64,000 nt of DNA from contig NC_066553.1 in the NCBI RefSeq assembly GCF_024679095.1, positions 4,097,488-4,161,487 of the forward strand. The letters are read 5' to 3'. Position numbers and translations under genes: made by a program. The notes beneath the pieces were generated by a model. The model saw nothing but the letters and a program-made list of their open reading frames with translations. It was not told the origin of the DNA and searched no databases. The stretch's first letter is position 1. Every line of letters begins with the position of its first letter. Shown here piece by piece: positions 41,207 to 52,521 of the stretch. The stretch comes from Eriocheir sinensis (lineage: Eukaryota > Arthropoda > Malacostraca > Decapoda > Varunidae).

Positions 41207-41494
41207 AATGGTAGTACAAATATTCAGTCGCGAAACAGTGTTATTCACCGTACCATGACGAGGCCAGTCCCTTTAAAATTAATACTCGACACTCACATAC
41301 GGTTTTCCATTTGTTTCCTTTACGTTTTCTCTTTTTTAATCTAACGCTGATCTCATTTAACCAACTCCAGTGTGTTGTTCGTCACTTAATACTTTCCTTA
41401 ATACACGTGGACAGTTTATGGAGTGTAGAAAAGTGTAGAAAAAGTGCTCGAGTGTAGCGTCTTTGTGGTGTTGTTGTAATGCTGAGTAATAGCG

Positions 41495-41757
41495 TTTTGT
41501 GGTGTTTTTGATTTTGTGGTGTTTCCGATTTTGTGGTGTTCTCGATTTTGTGGTGTTCCCGATTTTGTGGTGTTTCCGATTTTGTGGTGTTTCCGATTTT
41601 GTGGTGTTTCCGATTTTGTGGTGTTCTCGATTTTGTGGTGTTCCCGACTTTGTGGCGTTCCCGACTTCGTGGTGTTCCCGACTTTGAGGTGTCTCCGATT
41701 TTGTGGGGTCTCCGATTTTGTGGTGTTCTCGATTTTGTGGTGTTCTCTGTTTTATGG
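41495..41757. repeat. 17-bp minisatellite TTTTGTGGTGTTTCCGA
   Basis: About 15 copies, alternating TTTCCGA, TTCCCGA and TTCTCGA variants. A 17-bp period leaves all three frames open, giving tryptophan/cysteine/phenylalanine repeat frames that are not genes. Confidence 0.95.
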
Positions 41758-42130
41758 TGTTCTAGTAATGCCGAGTGTAGTGTTTTTGTGTTCTAGTGAT
41801 GCCGAGTATAGTGTTGCGGTGTCCTAGTAAAGCCGAGTATAGCGTTGATGTGTTCTAGTGATGCCAAGTGTATATGGTGTTGTGGTGTCTAGTAATGCCG
41901 AGTATAGTGTTGTTGTGTTCTAGTAATGCCGAGTATAGCGTTGTGGTGTTCTAGTGATGCCGAGTATAGTGTTTTTGTGTCCTAGTAATGCCAAGTGTAT
42001 ATGGTGTTGTGGTGTCTAGTAATGCCGAGTGTAGTGTTGTTGTGTTCTAGTAATGCCGAGTATAGCGTTGTGGTGTCCTAGTAATGCCGAGTGTAAATGG
42101 TGTTTGTGTTCTAGTGATGTCGAGTGTAGA
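41758..42130. repeat. ~30-bp minisatellite (GTTCTAGTAATGCCGAGTAT)
   Basis: Roughly a dozen units of TGTTCTAGTRATGCCGAGTR plus TAGYGTTGTKG. A higher-order phrase (GCCAAGTGTATATGGTG, then TGTGGTGTCTAGTAATGCC) recurs about 125 bp apart at 41863 and 41989. The array starts where the 17-bp array ends, and both share TGTGGTGTTC, so one may have grown from the other. Confidence 0.92.
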
Positions 42131-42524
42131 GTTTTCCTTGTCATGGTTTCCCGCGGCGGCCGTTCCCTGCCCCGTGTTTGCCCCTCCATACGTCCTTTTC
42201 GCAACCGACCTCCTTTCCTGATGTCACAACTCCGCTGCTCTTTTGTTTTCTCGTCCTTTCTCGCAGTTCAGGCCGCGCACCCTCCCACCTCCCTGTCTGT
42301 CTGCCTGTGTCTGTCTGGCTGGCTGTCTGGGTCGTTCTTCCGGTATTGTCTTTATTCTAATTTAAAAGTAAAAGCCATCGTAGTTCCGCTCCACGATAAT
42401 GAGCATTTCGGTGTTGAATAATTCTTTGTTTTGTTGAATTTCGCTGTTCCATTTACATCGTTATTAGCCAGGCATTAAGTTTTTGTTTTTAAGAAGTTAT
42501 AATAGAAATGCTGGTAGTGGTGAC
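42131..42524. other. Unique DNA without recognisable gene
   Basis: Short CTGTCTGTCTGCCTGTGTCT run near 42289-42330. No exon recognised. Confidence 0.4.
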
Positions 42525-43032
<508 letters not shown>

Positions 43033-43041
43033 CACACTCAC

Positions 43042-43097
<56 letters not shown>
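43033..43097. repeat. (CA)n microsatellite, 65 bp
   Basis: CA run with CACG and CTCA at the left end. Confidence 0.97.
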
Positions 43098-43099
<2 letters not shown>

Positions 43100-43139
43100 C
43101 CGGGTATCTTCTTATCTCTTCCACAACGCTCACTGTTAT

Positions 43140-45530
43140 CTAAGTTCCTCGTTTGCTTCCTCTTCCTTCCTTCCTTCGTTCGTTCCTCACTATTTCTCCT
43201 TCCTCCCCTTCGTTCCATTTACCTTCCTAACTACCTTGCTTCCACTTTTCAAGCTGCGTTCTTTTCCTCTTTCTAATTTCTCTCTTTCTCTATTTTCTTG
43301 CATTTTCCAACACATCGGTTTTCTCTTCTTATCTCTTGTCTTCCTTGATTTTCTCCGGCTTCCTTCTATCTTCTTTTTCTTTATTTATTTTCTTGCTTTT
43401 GTCTAAACATCCATTTTCTTCTTCCTGTCTCCTTTCTTCTTTTAGTTTCCCACGTTTATTTTAATTATCTAGTTTGTCTTTCTTAACTTTCTGCTTCTCT
43501 TTCTCTCCTTACCGTTGTTTCTGATTTTCGTTTTTATCTTTCTTCCTTTCTTTTTTTCATTTTCTTATTTTTCTTGATTTCTTCTCTCCCTTGCTTCCTT
43601 TTTTCTTCCTTTCCTTTGCCTTCCTTCTTCCTCTCTCTTCCTTAATTCTCCATCTCTTCTCTTCTTTTAAGGTAATCATTTCCATTGTTCTCATCTCTTC
43701 CTATCTTCCTTCTTTCCTCCTTTCCTTTCCCTTCTTCCTTCCTCTCTTTAATCCTTCTTCTTCTTATCTTTATTCCTCGATTCTTTCCTATCTCTCTCTT
43801 TCCCTTAATATTTTCTGGTCTTTCTTTTATCTTTTTCGCTTCTTGTATCCTCTTGCCTGCCTCCTTTTTGTCATCTATTGTTCTCCACTTCCTACCTTCT
43901 TTTCTTCCTCTTTTCTTAAATCTTTTTGTTTTTTCTCTTATTCCTTGGCATCTTTCCTTCTCTCTAATATTTTTTTCCTATTTTTTCTTCCTTCCTCTTT
44001 TTCTTTTCTTTTCTCAGTTTCTCTCGTCTCATTTCTACCTTCTCTCTTTTAGACTTCCTTACTTCCTTCCTTCCTTCCTTCCTTCCTTCCCCTTTATTTC
44101 CTTTCTTCGTGTGTTACAGTCTCGTTTTTTACTCTTATTCTCTTTTCTATTTTCATTTTCTCTTTTTTTATTTTTTTTCCTACCACTTTCCTTTATTCCT
44201 TCCCTTAATTTACTCTTCCTGTATATATTATTGTCTTTTTCAATCTTCCTTTCCTCGTTATTCTTATCCCTCCCTTCCTTTCTTTCTCTTTTTCTTTGTT
44301 CTCTTTGTCTTTTCATTTTCTTGTCTTTATTTTTTTCCTCCTCTTACAATCTTCCTCGTCTTTTACTTTTATCCCTCCCTCTCTTCCCCCCTTCCTTCTT
44401 TCTCTTCCCTTTTCTTTACTCTTCCTCCCTTTTCTTCCTCTGGTCATTTTCTCCAATCATTCTCTTTTATCTCTCACTTCCTTCCCTCCTCTTTTATCTA
44501 TTCTTCATGTCTTTCTTTTCAATTGCCCTTCCTCCTAATCTTCTCTCTTCCTTCTCTCGCTTTTATTTTTCCTCCTCACAATCTTTTTCCTTCCTCTCTT
44601 TCTCCGTCTTTCTCTTTTCCATTTCCTTTATTCTTTTGCCTTTTATCCTTCCTCCTCTGTTTCTCCTCTCTTTCTTTTTCTTTTCTTATTTATTTACTCA
44701 CTCTCCTTGCCTTTCTTTCCTCTCTTTTATTTCTATTTACGTTTCTTTTCCTTCTTCTTTATTTTTATCCTCACAATTTTCCTTCTTTTCTTTATTTCTC
44801 TTTGTTTCTCTTGTGTCTTCATTTCTCTTATTCTGTTTCTTGGCTTCCTTCTCCTTCATTCTTATTTCTCCTCACCTCCTTCCTTCTCTTCAACCGATCT
44901 TCTTATCTCTCCTTTTTCTTGTCCATTTATCTTTTTTTGCCTATTTTCCTTCTTTCTCATTTTTAGCCTTGACCGCCTTCCTTCCTTTCTCTCTCTTTTA
45001 TTTACTCTATTCCTCCTTTTATTTTCTATTTTACATTATCTTATTCTTTTGCTTTCCCTCCTTGTCTCTCTTATTTTCATCCCTCTCCGCCTTTCCTCAT
45101 CTATTCTTCTTTCTTTATGTCCTTTTCCCTTCCTTTCTCCTCTCTTTTCTTTGTATCCCTCACCTCCTTCCTTCCTTTCCCTTATATTATACTCTTTCTG
45201 TTTTTCTTTATCTCTGTCCATTACTTCTCCTCTCTTATCTTCATCACTCTCCACCTTCCCCCATTTATTCCTCACTCAATTCCTGCAAATTCTTTTCTCT
45301 TGCCCTTCTCTCGTAACCTTTTCCCTTCCTTCCTTCCTTCTCGCTTCTTTTCTCTCTCCATTACTTCTCCCCTCTTATTATCATCACTCAGCATCTTCCT
45401 TTCTTCCTATATTCCTCACACACCTCCTGTCGATTCTTTTCTCATGCCCTTCTCGTGACGCTTTCCCTCCCTTCCTTCCGTTCAGCCACTCTGCCTTCCT
45501 TCCTTCCTTCGCCTACACACTCACGCGGCG
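43140..45530. repeat. Very long T/C-rich polypyrimidine tract, ~2.4 kb
   Basis: The plus strand is dominated by T and C over about 2.4 kb (TTCCTTCC, CTTTTTC, TCTTCC phrases), with a perfect TTCC run at 44062-44090. A 543-residue S/F/L-rich open frame (43685-45316) and other long plus frames run through it. They lack any domain and arise because TTC, CTT and TCC cannot form stops. Confidence 0.9.
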
Positions 45531-45641
45531 GCTCTGTCTCCGTAACACGCGTATATACATTATCAAAGGGGGTTGCTGAAGCATGAACCTCTCTCGCTAA
45601 CACATTTATCATCGCAGCCATTAATAACACGATTCGCTTTG

Positions 45642-45643
<2 letters not shown>

Positions 45644-45717
<74 letters not shown>
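45644..45717. repeat. (AG)n microsatellite, 74 bp
   Basis: Uninterrupted AG run. Confidence 0.98.
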
Positions 45718-45720
<3 letters not shown>

Positions 45721-46039
45721 GAAACTACAGCAGAGTCATATAACAAATACTACGCAGTCTTGAACCCAACGAAAAAGAAGCTTCATACGCATATCAATAA
45801 ATGGAAAAAAATAATAAAATATGACAAAGCAATTAGGCCGCGTTTGAGCTATTTCAGCAGTCCTCAGTCCGCTCCGTGTTCCATTAATTATCGGGGAAAT
45901 TATTTTTATATGGCTCTTTTAGGCGGAACATTGGACCCGGTTAGGCAGATGGATTCTTTTTTTTTGGCAATTTTGTTTGGTTTTGTTCATCGACTCTCTC
46001 CTTTTTAATCTCCAGGAGTGGCCGGCATCGGGGCGAGCA

Positions 46040-46990
46040 GCACTTTCATCTCCGTTATTTGATCCTGTTGATGGTGATAGGTTCTGTAGACTAGTTCATA
46101 TAGGTAGATGGAGGAGTTTATATTTATGATGATGGGTTCTGTAAAATGTTATAGGTACGTGGGACTTTGATTAATGGCGATGGATTATGTATAAGCGTAG
46201 ATAGAGAGATTCCGAAGAGTAGTTAATATACGTATAGATGAATTTTTTTTATAGAGATTCTGTAGAGTAGTTAATATACGTATAGATTAAGTTTTTTTCA
46301 TTCATGTTTGGTTCTGTTTAGTATTATAGATATGTGGAACTTTGATTTAAGGCCATGGATCCTGTTGATGGTGATAGGTTCTGTAGACTAGTTCATATAG
46401 GTAGATGGAGGGGGTTTTATGTTCATGATGATGGGTTCTGTAAAATGTTATAGGTACGTGGAACTTTGATTTATTTTTTTACAGCAAAGGAGACAGTTCA
46501 AGGGCGTAAAAAGAAAAGAAAACAATATTAAAGAAAAAAAGCCTGCATTAAAGAAAAAAAGACCGATGGATTCTGTATGATATAAGTGTAGATAGAGAGA
46601 TTCTGTAGAGTAGTTAATATACGTATAGATTAAGTTTTTTTTATTCATGTTCGGCTCTGTTTAATATTATAGATATGTGGAACTGATATATGGCCATGGA
46701 TTCTGTATGGTATAAGTATGTAGATGAATGTTCTTCTGCTCGCGATAATGGGTTCTGTAGAATGTTATTGATACGCGGAACTTATATGATATAGCGATGG
46801 GTTCTGTAGTTTTTTTAATGTATGTAGAGTAAGTATTTTGTATTCTGGGTGATGAGTTCTGTATTAGTTTATAGATAGGACGTGGAGAGGTCATTCACAG
46901 CGGCGGTGGATTCTGTATGATTTTAAAAGCACGAACGATTCTATTTTCTCTAAAAACTGGATTCTGTATCTGTATCTGTATACGTATTTT
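46040..46990. repeat. Complex tandem array with ~300-bp higher-order period
   Basis: Short phrases ending GGTTCTGTA or GGATTCTGTA recur every 40-75 bp, with variants of ATAGGTACGTGGAACTTTG and TTAATATACGTATAGAT. A longer phrase, TGATAGGTTCTGTAGACTAG plus TTCATATAGGTAGATGGAGG, occurs at 46074 and 46370, giving a higher-order period near 296 bp. Units decay to the right. A GCTT retroposon-like copy interrupts it at 46473-46563. Confidence 0.85.
46473..46563 (-). mobile_element. GCTT copy inserted in the tandem array
   Basis: On the minus strand it ends CGCCCTTGAACTGTCTCC, then TTTGCTGT and an A tail (seen as T at 46473). The 5' side is truncated within the AGGCTTTTTTTC region. The array reads GGAACTTTGATT before it and GATGGATTCTGT after it, whereas the equivalent array position at 46168 is uninterrupted (GGGACTTTGATTAATGGCGA), so the insertion boundaries are fairly clear. 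Confidence 0.75.
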
Positions 46991-47390
46991 TTTTGTGTGT
47001 GTGTGTTCAGGTTGATGAGTTTTGTGCTATTCTATAGATACGTGTACAGGGGAGTCTATTCATGGCGATAGAGTCCGTATGATTTAAAAAGCACATCGGA
47101 TTTTATTTTCGCTAAAGCCGCGCACAGTGCCATCACCATATCGGGTCCCTTCGCCGCCAGAGGGCTCCCGCGTGATGATCCCCGGCAACGAAGACACTTT
47201 ATCTTAATTAATATCTGGCGGGGGTATAAAAGAGAAAGTTCCCTGCCTTCCGACGTCCTTCCCTCCTTCCATCTAAACACATACACCGTTAATACGACAC
47301 GCAAATTTACCGCCGCGCTTCTTTGGCTACTCCGGTTTTTATTTTGACTTTGCGTGCGGCGATTTTCCTCCTCCCACAAAATTTCGTTCC
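46991..47390. other. Unique DNA with a TATA-like site
   Basis: GC-rich part 47115-47190. On the minus strand a 107-codon frame (47056-47379) has no family signature. Confidence 0.4.
47222..47231 (+). promoter_or_regulatory. Possible TATA box (GGGTATAAAAG)
   Basis: A consensus-like TATAAAA at 47225-47231 sits in a G-rich context, with AT-rich TTAATTAATATC about 20 bp upstream. No convincing initiator or first exon follows and a C/T-rich stretch lies downstream. It could be chance. Confidence 0.2.
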
Positions 47391-48160
47391 TCCTACAACA
47401 AACCAGGGTAAAGGAAGCTGGTGACGTTCCATACTTTTTTGTCGACGAACTGTATATTCTCTTTATTTCAACAATGTTCGAGGTGATTTTCCTTCCATAA
47501 TATTTACTTCCTCCTACAACAAACTCCTAAGGGGATGGACACGTTTGACCAAGGATATAGGAAGCTGGTAACGTTCCATACTTTTTTGGAGACGAACTAC
47601 ATATTCTCTTTATTTCAACATTGTTTGAGGTGATTTTCCTTCCATAATACTTCTTTCCTCCTACAAATAACTCCACTGAGGCTGAACGCTCTTGACCTGG
47701 GATATAGGAAGCTGGTGACGTTCCATACTTTTTTGTCGACGAACTGTATATTCTCTTTATTTCAACAATGTTCGAGGTGATTTTCCTTCCATAATATTCA
47801 CTTCCTCCTACAAATAACTCCACTGAGGCTGAACGCTCTTGACCTGGGATAAAGGAAGCTGGTTACGGACATACTATACTTTTGGCAACGAACTATATAT
47901 TTTCTCTACATCAACTTGGTTCGAGGTGACTTTCCTTCCATAATATTTCATTCTCCCTACAACAAGCAACTCCTCAGGGAATGCACTTGGCCAGGGATAG
48001 AGGGAGCTGCCGACGTACTCCTGTTTCTCTATTTTAACTTTGAGACGTTTTTCCTTCCACAATATATCACCCTCTTCCTACAACAACAAACTCCTTAGGG
48101 GCTGGATGCGCTTGGCCAGGGTTAAAAGAAACTAGCGACTTACTACCGTTTTTTTAATCT
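47391..48160. repeat. Satellite-like array, about six units of 120-150 bp
   Basis: Units contain GGAAGCTGGTGACGTTCCAT, ACGAACTGTATATTCTC, TTCGAGGTGATTTTCCTTCC and CTTCCTCCTACAA. They restart near 47391, 47511, 47658, 47804, 47955 and 48074. Middle units are about 146-147 bp and very similar. Outer units are shorter or diverged. On the minus strand one frame stays open across the middle units (VELFVGG then YYGRKITSN, 49-residue period) because 147 is divisible by three. Stop codons and frame breaks in the outer units argue against a protein. Confidence 0.9.
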
Positions 48161-48255
48161 TTTTTTCTTCCCCCTCAAGAATTAAATGGTTTGACTTCCC
48201 AGAGCGCCCAGTGACAGAGGGGTCGTAACCTTAAAATTTCGTGGAATCGGAATAA

Positions 48256-48449
48256 GGTTGGTATTCTTAGACAGTTCCGACTTTCACATCAACTATTTCC
48301 AAAGGCCAAAAATGAGATCATTCGGGTTTTAAGGAGTTTTTTGTAGGTTCATGCACAGAAGAAGGGTCAGACTACCACTCGGGTCAATAAATTACCCCTG
48401 GAAATGCCATAAACTCCTACGAAAGCCGGAGTGTTTAAGAATACGGGCC
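48256..48449 (+). mobile_element. TIR-230 element (MITE-like), copy 9
   Basis: Left end GGTTGGTATTCTTAGAC and right end GTTTAAGAATACGGGCC are inverted complements apart from a few bases. Internal landmarks: CATCAACTATTTCCAAAGG, AGGTTCATGCACAGAAG, CCCCTGGAAATGCC. A ~25-bp internal deletion removes the usual TTGTCAAATATGTG segment. The terminal motif belongs to the GTATTCTNAGAC subtype also seen at 30443 and 30631. Confidence 0.75.
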
Positions 48450-48674
48450 TAGGAGTCGATTTTTTTTTATATATACGACTCCACAGCCTTGCTTCAAAGT
48501 AGTGCAAACATCACAGTATTGGTAGGCTTTTTAATAGTCGTGCAGAACGTGACAACAAATAGTATGATGTTGATTTAAACCATTTGAAACACTCATTGAT
48601 TTACTTTACAATATGAAAACTTACGTACGTTCATTTCGGCTTCACTGACTAGACTTTAATCCTTATAGAAGCAT

Positions 48675-48762
48675 TTTTTATAAGGGCAGTGATCAGCGGG
48701 CTTTATGTCTCATTATTTATACTTTTCTGCCCTTGAGCTGGTTCCTTTACTGCAAAAAAAAA
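48675..48762 (+). mobile_element. GCTT retroposon-like copy, 5' truncated
   Basis: GGGCAGTGATCAGCGGGCTT, then CTGCCCTTGAGCTGGTTCC, TTTACTGC and a 9-base A tail. Confidence 0.75.
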
Positions 48763-48799
48763 TCTACCACGTTTTCAGATATCACACAAACTCCGTGAA

Positions 48800-49370
48800 T
48801 TGATGCACTCTATTTTATTTTTCGTTTTTAGTCTTTTTTTTTCTCCTTGTATACCTATAGATATCTCCTGCTCTTTCCACACCCTTTTTGTAAGCGTCCT
48901 TCCTATTGGGTGGAAAATTCAATTAACTCTTGCACCTTTTTCCCCTCTCCACTCTTCTTCTATTCCCTTTCCTCGTCTTAATTTACTTCGACTTTTTCCT
49001 GTACATTCCCTCCGTTCTTTTTCCCCTTCCTGTGTGTTTTTTTTCCATTCTTATTCTCTATTTTCGTTTTCTTTTGTCCTCCTCACTCCAGCAGCTGCCT
49101 CCACCTCCCTGTGATCTCCTCCCCGCCGCCGCCGCCTCCGCCCCCTTCCCGCCCCATCGGCAGACGTGTGACCAGGCAGAGCGGCCTCTTAAGTGGTATT
49201 GCCCTTCCCTTGTCTCGAAGAACAGCAATACACCCTCTTTCTTTTCCTCCTCCTCTTCCTCCTACTCCTCTTTCCCCTTTTTCCTCTTCCTCCTGTTACT
49301 ACTACTACTACTACTACTATTACTATTACTATTACTACTACTACTACTACTACTACTATTACCTTTCTCA
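48800..49370. repeat. Pyrimidine-rich DNA ending in (TAC)n
   Basis: T/C-biased sequence with a GCC-rich patch at 49118-49160 and TAC/TAT triplets at 49297-49362. Confidence 0.75.
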
Positions 49371-49462
49371 GCATCTTAATCTTTCTCCGTTTGTCTGTAC
49401 CTGTCTGAGTGAGTGAGTGAGTGAATGAGTGTGTGTGTGTGGGGGGAGGGGGGGGGGGTCGT

Positions 49463-49544
49463 GAATTCAGTTTACTAGAAAGTCTGACAAAGATCTGTGG
49501 GAGAAGGTGTAGGTGAAGAAAATAAACAGAATTAAGCGGATTAT

Positions 49545-49615
<71 letters not shown>

Positions 49616-49925
49616 AAAAAAGACACACACGCCAAGTTGCATCTTAATATATTCACGGCCATAACTTTCCACGGCTGCCTCATAGCATCTTTTCCCGCGC
49701 TAAATCGTAGTGGACGCATTTTGTGGTCCACGGACATAAATAAACTCCACGGTTATGTTGTGACACTTTTCATTAGTCAAAACAGAGCGAGGTAAAAATG
49801 AATAAATAAACAGGAGAAAAGGAAACTAGTATAAAAGGACGAAAGAGAATTAAAGAGGTAATAAAAATAAGTAAAAAGAAACTAGTCAAAAGGATGAAAA
49901 AGGAGTGATGCTTGTCTTGTGAGTG
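49463..49925 (+). repeat. Segmental duplication, copy A part 1 (with (AC)n)
   Basis: Colinear with 53935-54590. Matching phrases include ATTCAGTTTACTAGAAAG, GGTGAAGAAAATAAACAG, an (AC)n at 49547-49614, GCCAAGTTGCATCTTAAT, GCGCTAAATCGTAGTGGAC, CTCCACGGTTATGTTGTGAC and CACTTTTCATTAGTC, then AAACTAGT-rich purine sequence and GTGATGCTTGTC. By eye about 70-80 percent identity outside the microsatellite. Confidence 0.82.
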
Positions 49926-50294
49926 TGTGTGGGGGGGGAGGGGTATGGGTGTGGGTGTGTGGGTGTCGGTGTTGGTGTGTGCGTGTTTGCGAGCGCGCCA
50001 TGAACACAACGTTGTGGCGCTTAGTGATGGTACTCCGGCACTCCCTGCTTAAGAGTAATGACCCGCGTCCTGCCCAGCGCGCGGTATTGTGTTAGTGCGA
50101 CGATGATGATCATAATATAAGCGGCACCATTTGTCAGGGCGCGCGTTGCCCCTCATTGCTCCTTTTGCCATCAATCACACTAATGAAGGCTGGGATGACC
50201 GGGCGCACTCTGGTAACTTGACGATGCACCACAAACAGGGAATTATATTGGTGGAGGGAATCGATCGAGGGACCTCACCAAAACCACTCAACAA
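49926..50294. other. Unique DNA without recognisable gene
   Basis: G-rich GTGGGTGTGGGTGTGTGGGT run 49925-49985, then mixed DNA. No exon. Confidence 0.45.
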
Positions 50295-50720
<426 letters not shown>

Positions 50721-50929
50721 CACACAAGGGGTTCAGGTGGCGGGTCAGGCAGAGGGGGAAGGAGCGGTGTTCAGCCAACTGTGCCGCGGTGCTGTCAAGG
50801 AGACGCCGCCTGGATCCCGTGACTATTTCAAGACCTCCGGAACGATCAATAATCTGCTGATCAATTCATGTTCTTAGTTCCCGAATCTCATATCTCCATA
50901 GTCTTTCAACTCCACAGGTCGGCACATGT

Positions 50930-51023
50930 CTTATTTGGCCGTGGTATTAATAAGGAAGAGGTCAAGTGCACAAATAGATATGGAAAGACACTTCTCAAGT
51001 CGGCAGCCAGAAGGGGAGAATTA
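50930..51023 (+). pseudogene. Ankyrin-repeat-like relic abutting TIR-230
   Basis: The plus frame reads FGRGINKEEVKCTNRYGKTL and then LKSAARRGEL. The spacing matches the ankyrin helix-turn-helix pattern (aspartate/asparagine-turn, YGKTPLHxAAxxGHL), with the hallmark G.T.L..AA..G. Open sequence extends upstream to about 50868 with weaker resemblance (FQLHRSAHVLFGRG). It is cut at about 51024 by the left end of TIR-230, into which the frame runs by chance. A single repeat is weak evidence, and it may also be an exon that once spliced elsewhere. Confidence 0.35.
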
Positions 51024-51243
51024 TGTTGGTATTTAGGACACTTTCGCTTCTTGCATCAGCTATTTCTAAAGGTCAAAGAGGGGGTCAGTCGGGTTCTAAT
51101 GAGTGTTTCCTTAGGTTCACGGTACAGAAGAAGGGTCAAACTAACACCAGGGTCATAAAACTACTCCTGAAAATGCCCACAACTCCTACGAAAGCCTTGT
51201 CAAATATGTGTTCTTGGGCGGCGAAATGTCTTATGATACGACC
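51024..51243 (+). mobile_element. TIR-230 element (MITE-like), copy 10
   Basis: Well-preserved copy. Left end TTGGTATTTAGGACACTTTC, right end ATGTCTTATGATACGACC, with every internal landmark (CTAAAGGTCAAAGAGGGGG, TCAGTCGGGTTCTAATGAGT, TCCTTAGGTTCACGGTAC, GGTCATAAAACTACTCC, CTCCTACGAAAGCCTTGTC, TTCTTGGGCGGCGAAATG). It and copy 1 at 3919 are the most alike in the window. Part of a plus-strand frame crosses it, continuing from the ankyrin-like relic. Confidence 0.82.
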
Positions 51244-51678
51244 CTTAGCGTCTACTTGTACTGTCAGTGAGAGTAGTTTTGTCCACAGAACATATGATAT
51301 TAGTATAGGACAGTCAACAGCATTATCCACCACGTAAGCACTAAGAAAACCCATAAAAGTATTAATGCTGATATTGACACTGAAGTTACTAAATGTAGAA
51401 TTAGCAAAAAGACTGATACATTAAGGTAATATAAGAACGACTGGCATATTGGAACGAACGTATCGGTGTAAGAATTTTTTTCCCACCTGCCTCCAAGCCT
51501 CTGCCAGATCCAGCCAATTAGACGATGCCGTGGATGCGCCGGTGGTGTTTGGAGAAGCCCGAAAGGATGTGATTAAAACTTAGCGGGGAAGAAGAAGAGA
51601 GGAGGAGAAAAAGATTACCATCCTGAGGAATCGAAACTTCAAATCCTTCCTCTTTGGTTTTACATTAATCTAAAAGAA

Positions 51679-51680
<2 letters not shown>
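51244..51680. other. Unique DNA without recognisable gene
   Basis: No repeat or exon recognised. Confidence 0.4.
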
Positions 51681-51723
<43 letters not shown>

Positions 51724-51756
51724 TGTGGTGTGGTGTGGTGTGGTGTGGTGTGGTGT

Positions 51757-51797
<41 letters not shown>
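51681..51797. repeat. (TG)n-(TGTGG)n-(TG)n compound microsatellite
   Basis: TG 51681-51720, eight TGTGG-type pentamers 51720-51761, TG to 51797, then a G run. Confidence 0.97.
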
Positions 51798-51798
<1 letters not shown>

Positions 51799-52442
51799 GG
51801 GGGAGGGGGGGGGGCAAAAATCAAGGTAGTACATAGTAATACTTTCTTCACAAAAACCACAACAGTACCACCAGCAACAACAAGGAAAAAAACACAAATA
51901 TAAATGAAAAACTAACGAATAAATGAATAAAAAGAACCGAATAAAACATTGTAAAACGAAAGAGAACTGAAGAAGACGAATGAAAGAAAAAAAAAAGCGA
52001 ACCAAAAACACGACAACAAAAGACATTACAACACAATTCATTACACAACAAATTATAAAACACTTCAATGACGGTACAGAGGCAGCGGCGGCGAGGGGAA
52101 GGAGGGTGGGAGAGGGGTAGGAAGGGAGCGAAGTGATTCATTGTGTAGCGAACCACCGGTGGCTCATTAGAGTGAACAGGAGGGGCGCGATGATGGGCGA
52201 ACCAGGGTGACCAATTAGTTAGTGGTTGGGGCGGCGGCTGGTGGTCGTGGGCGGTGGTGGTGATGGTCGTGGTGATGGGGAGTGATAGGAAGGGGTTGTC
52301 GGGGTCGTTGCAAAGGCTATCCCCCGATACCACATCAGATCAGTACTGGTGAGGGACAGATGATGAGCCAAAAGTGTGATGAAGAGCGGTTGTGGTGGTG
52401 ACGGACTGGCTGTGTGGTGATGTCTTAGTTGTAGTGGTGCGG
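51798..52442. other. A-rich then G-rich unique DNA
   Basis: 51830-52070 is A-rich. 52080-52440 is G-rich with GGTGGT and GGTCGT. No exon recognised. Confidence 0.4.
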
Positions 52443-52521
52443 GACTGACCCCTTTTTCGGCCACCTCTTTGGATTGTTTTTAGGAGTAGCGAGTAGCGAG
52501 CTTTTTTTATTAGTTGAGGTG
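52443..52521 (+). mobile_element. GCTT copy lacking its 3' tail
   Basis: ACTGACCCCTTTTTCGGCC, CTTTGGATTGTTTTTAGG and AGTAGCGAGTAGCGAGC, then a T run. The CCCTTGAGCTGC core and A tail are absent. A 3'-truncated copy is unusual for a target-primed retroposon and implies a later deletion. Confidence 0.55.

Noticed and set aside
43685..45316. 543-residue S/F/L-rich open frame, looking like a membrane protein
   Set aside because: Hydrophobicity comes from TTC/CTT/CTC triplets in a polypyrimidine tract. No domain, and overlapping long frames exist in other phases.
47527..47823. Repeat protein with 49-residue units on the minus strand
   Set aside because: The open frame is limited to the units whose length is divisible by three. 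Flanking units contain stops and shifts.
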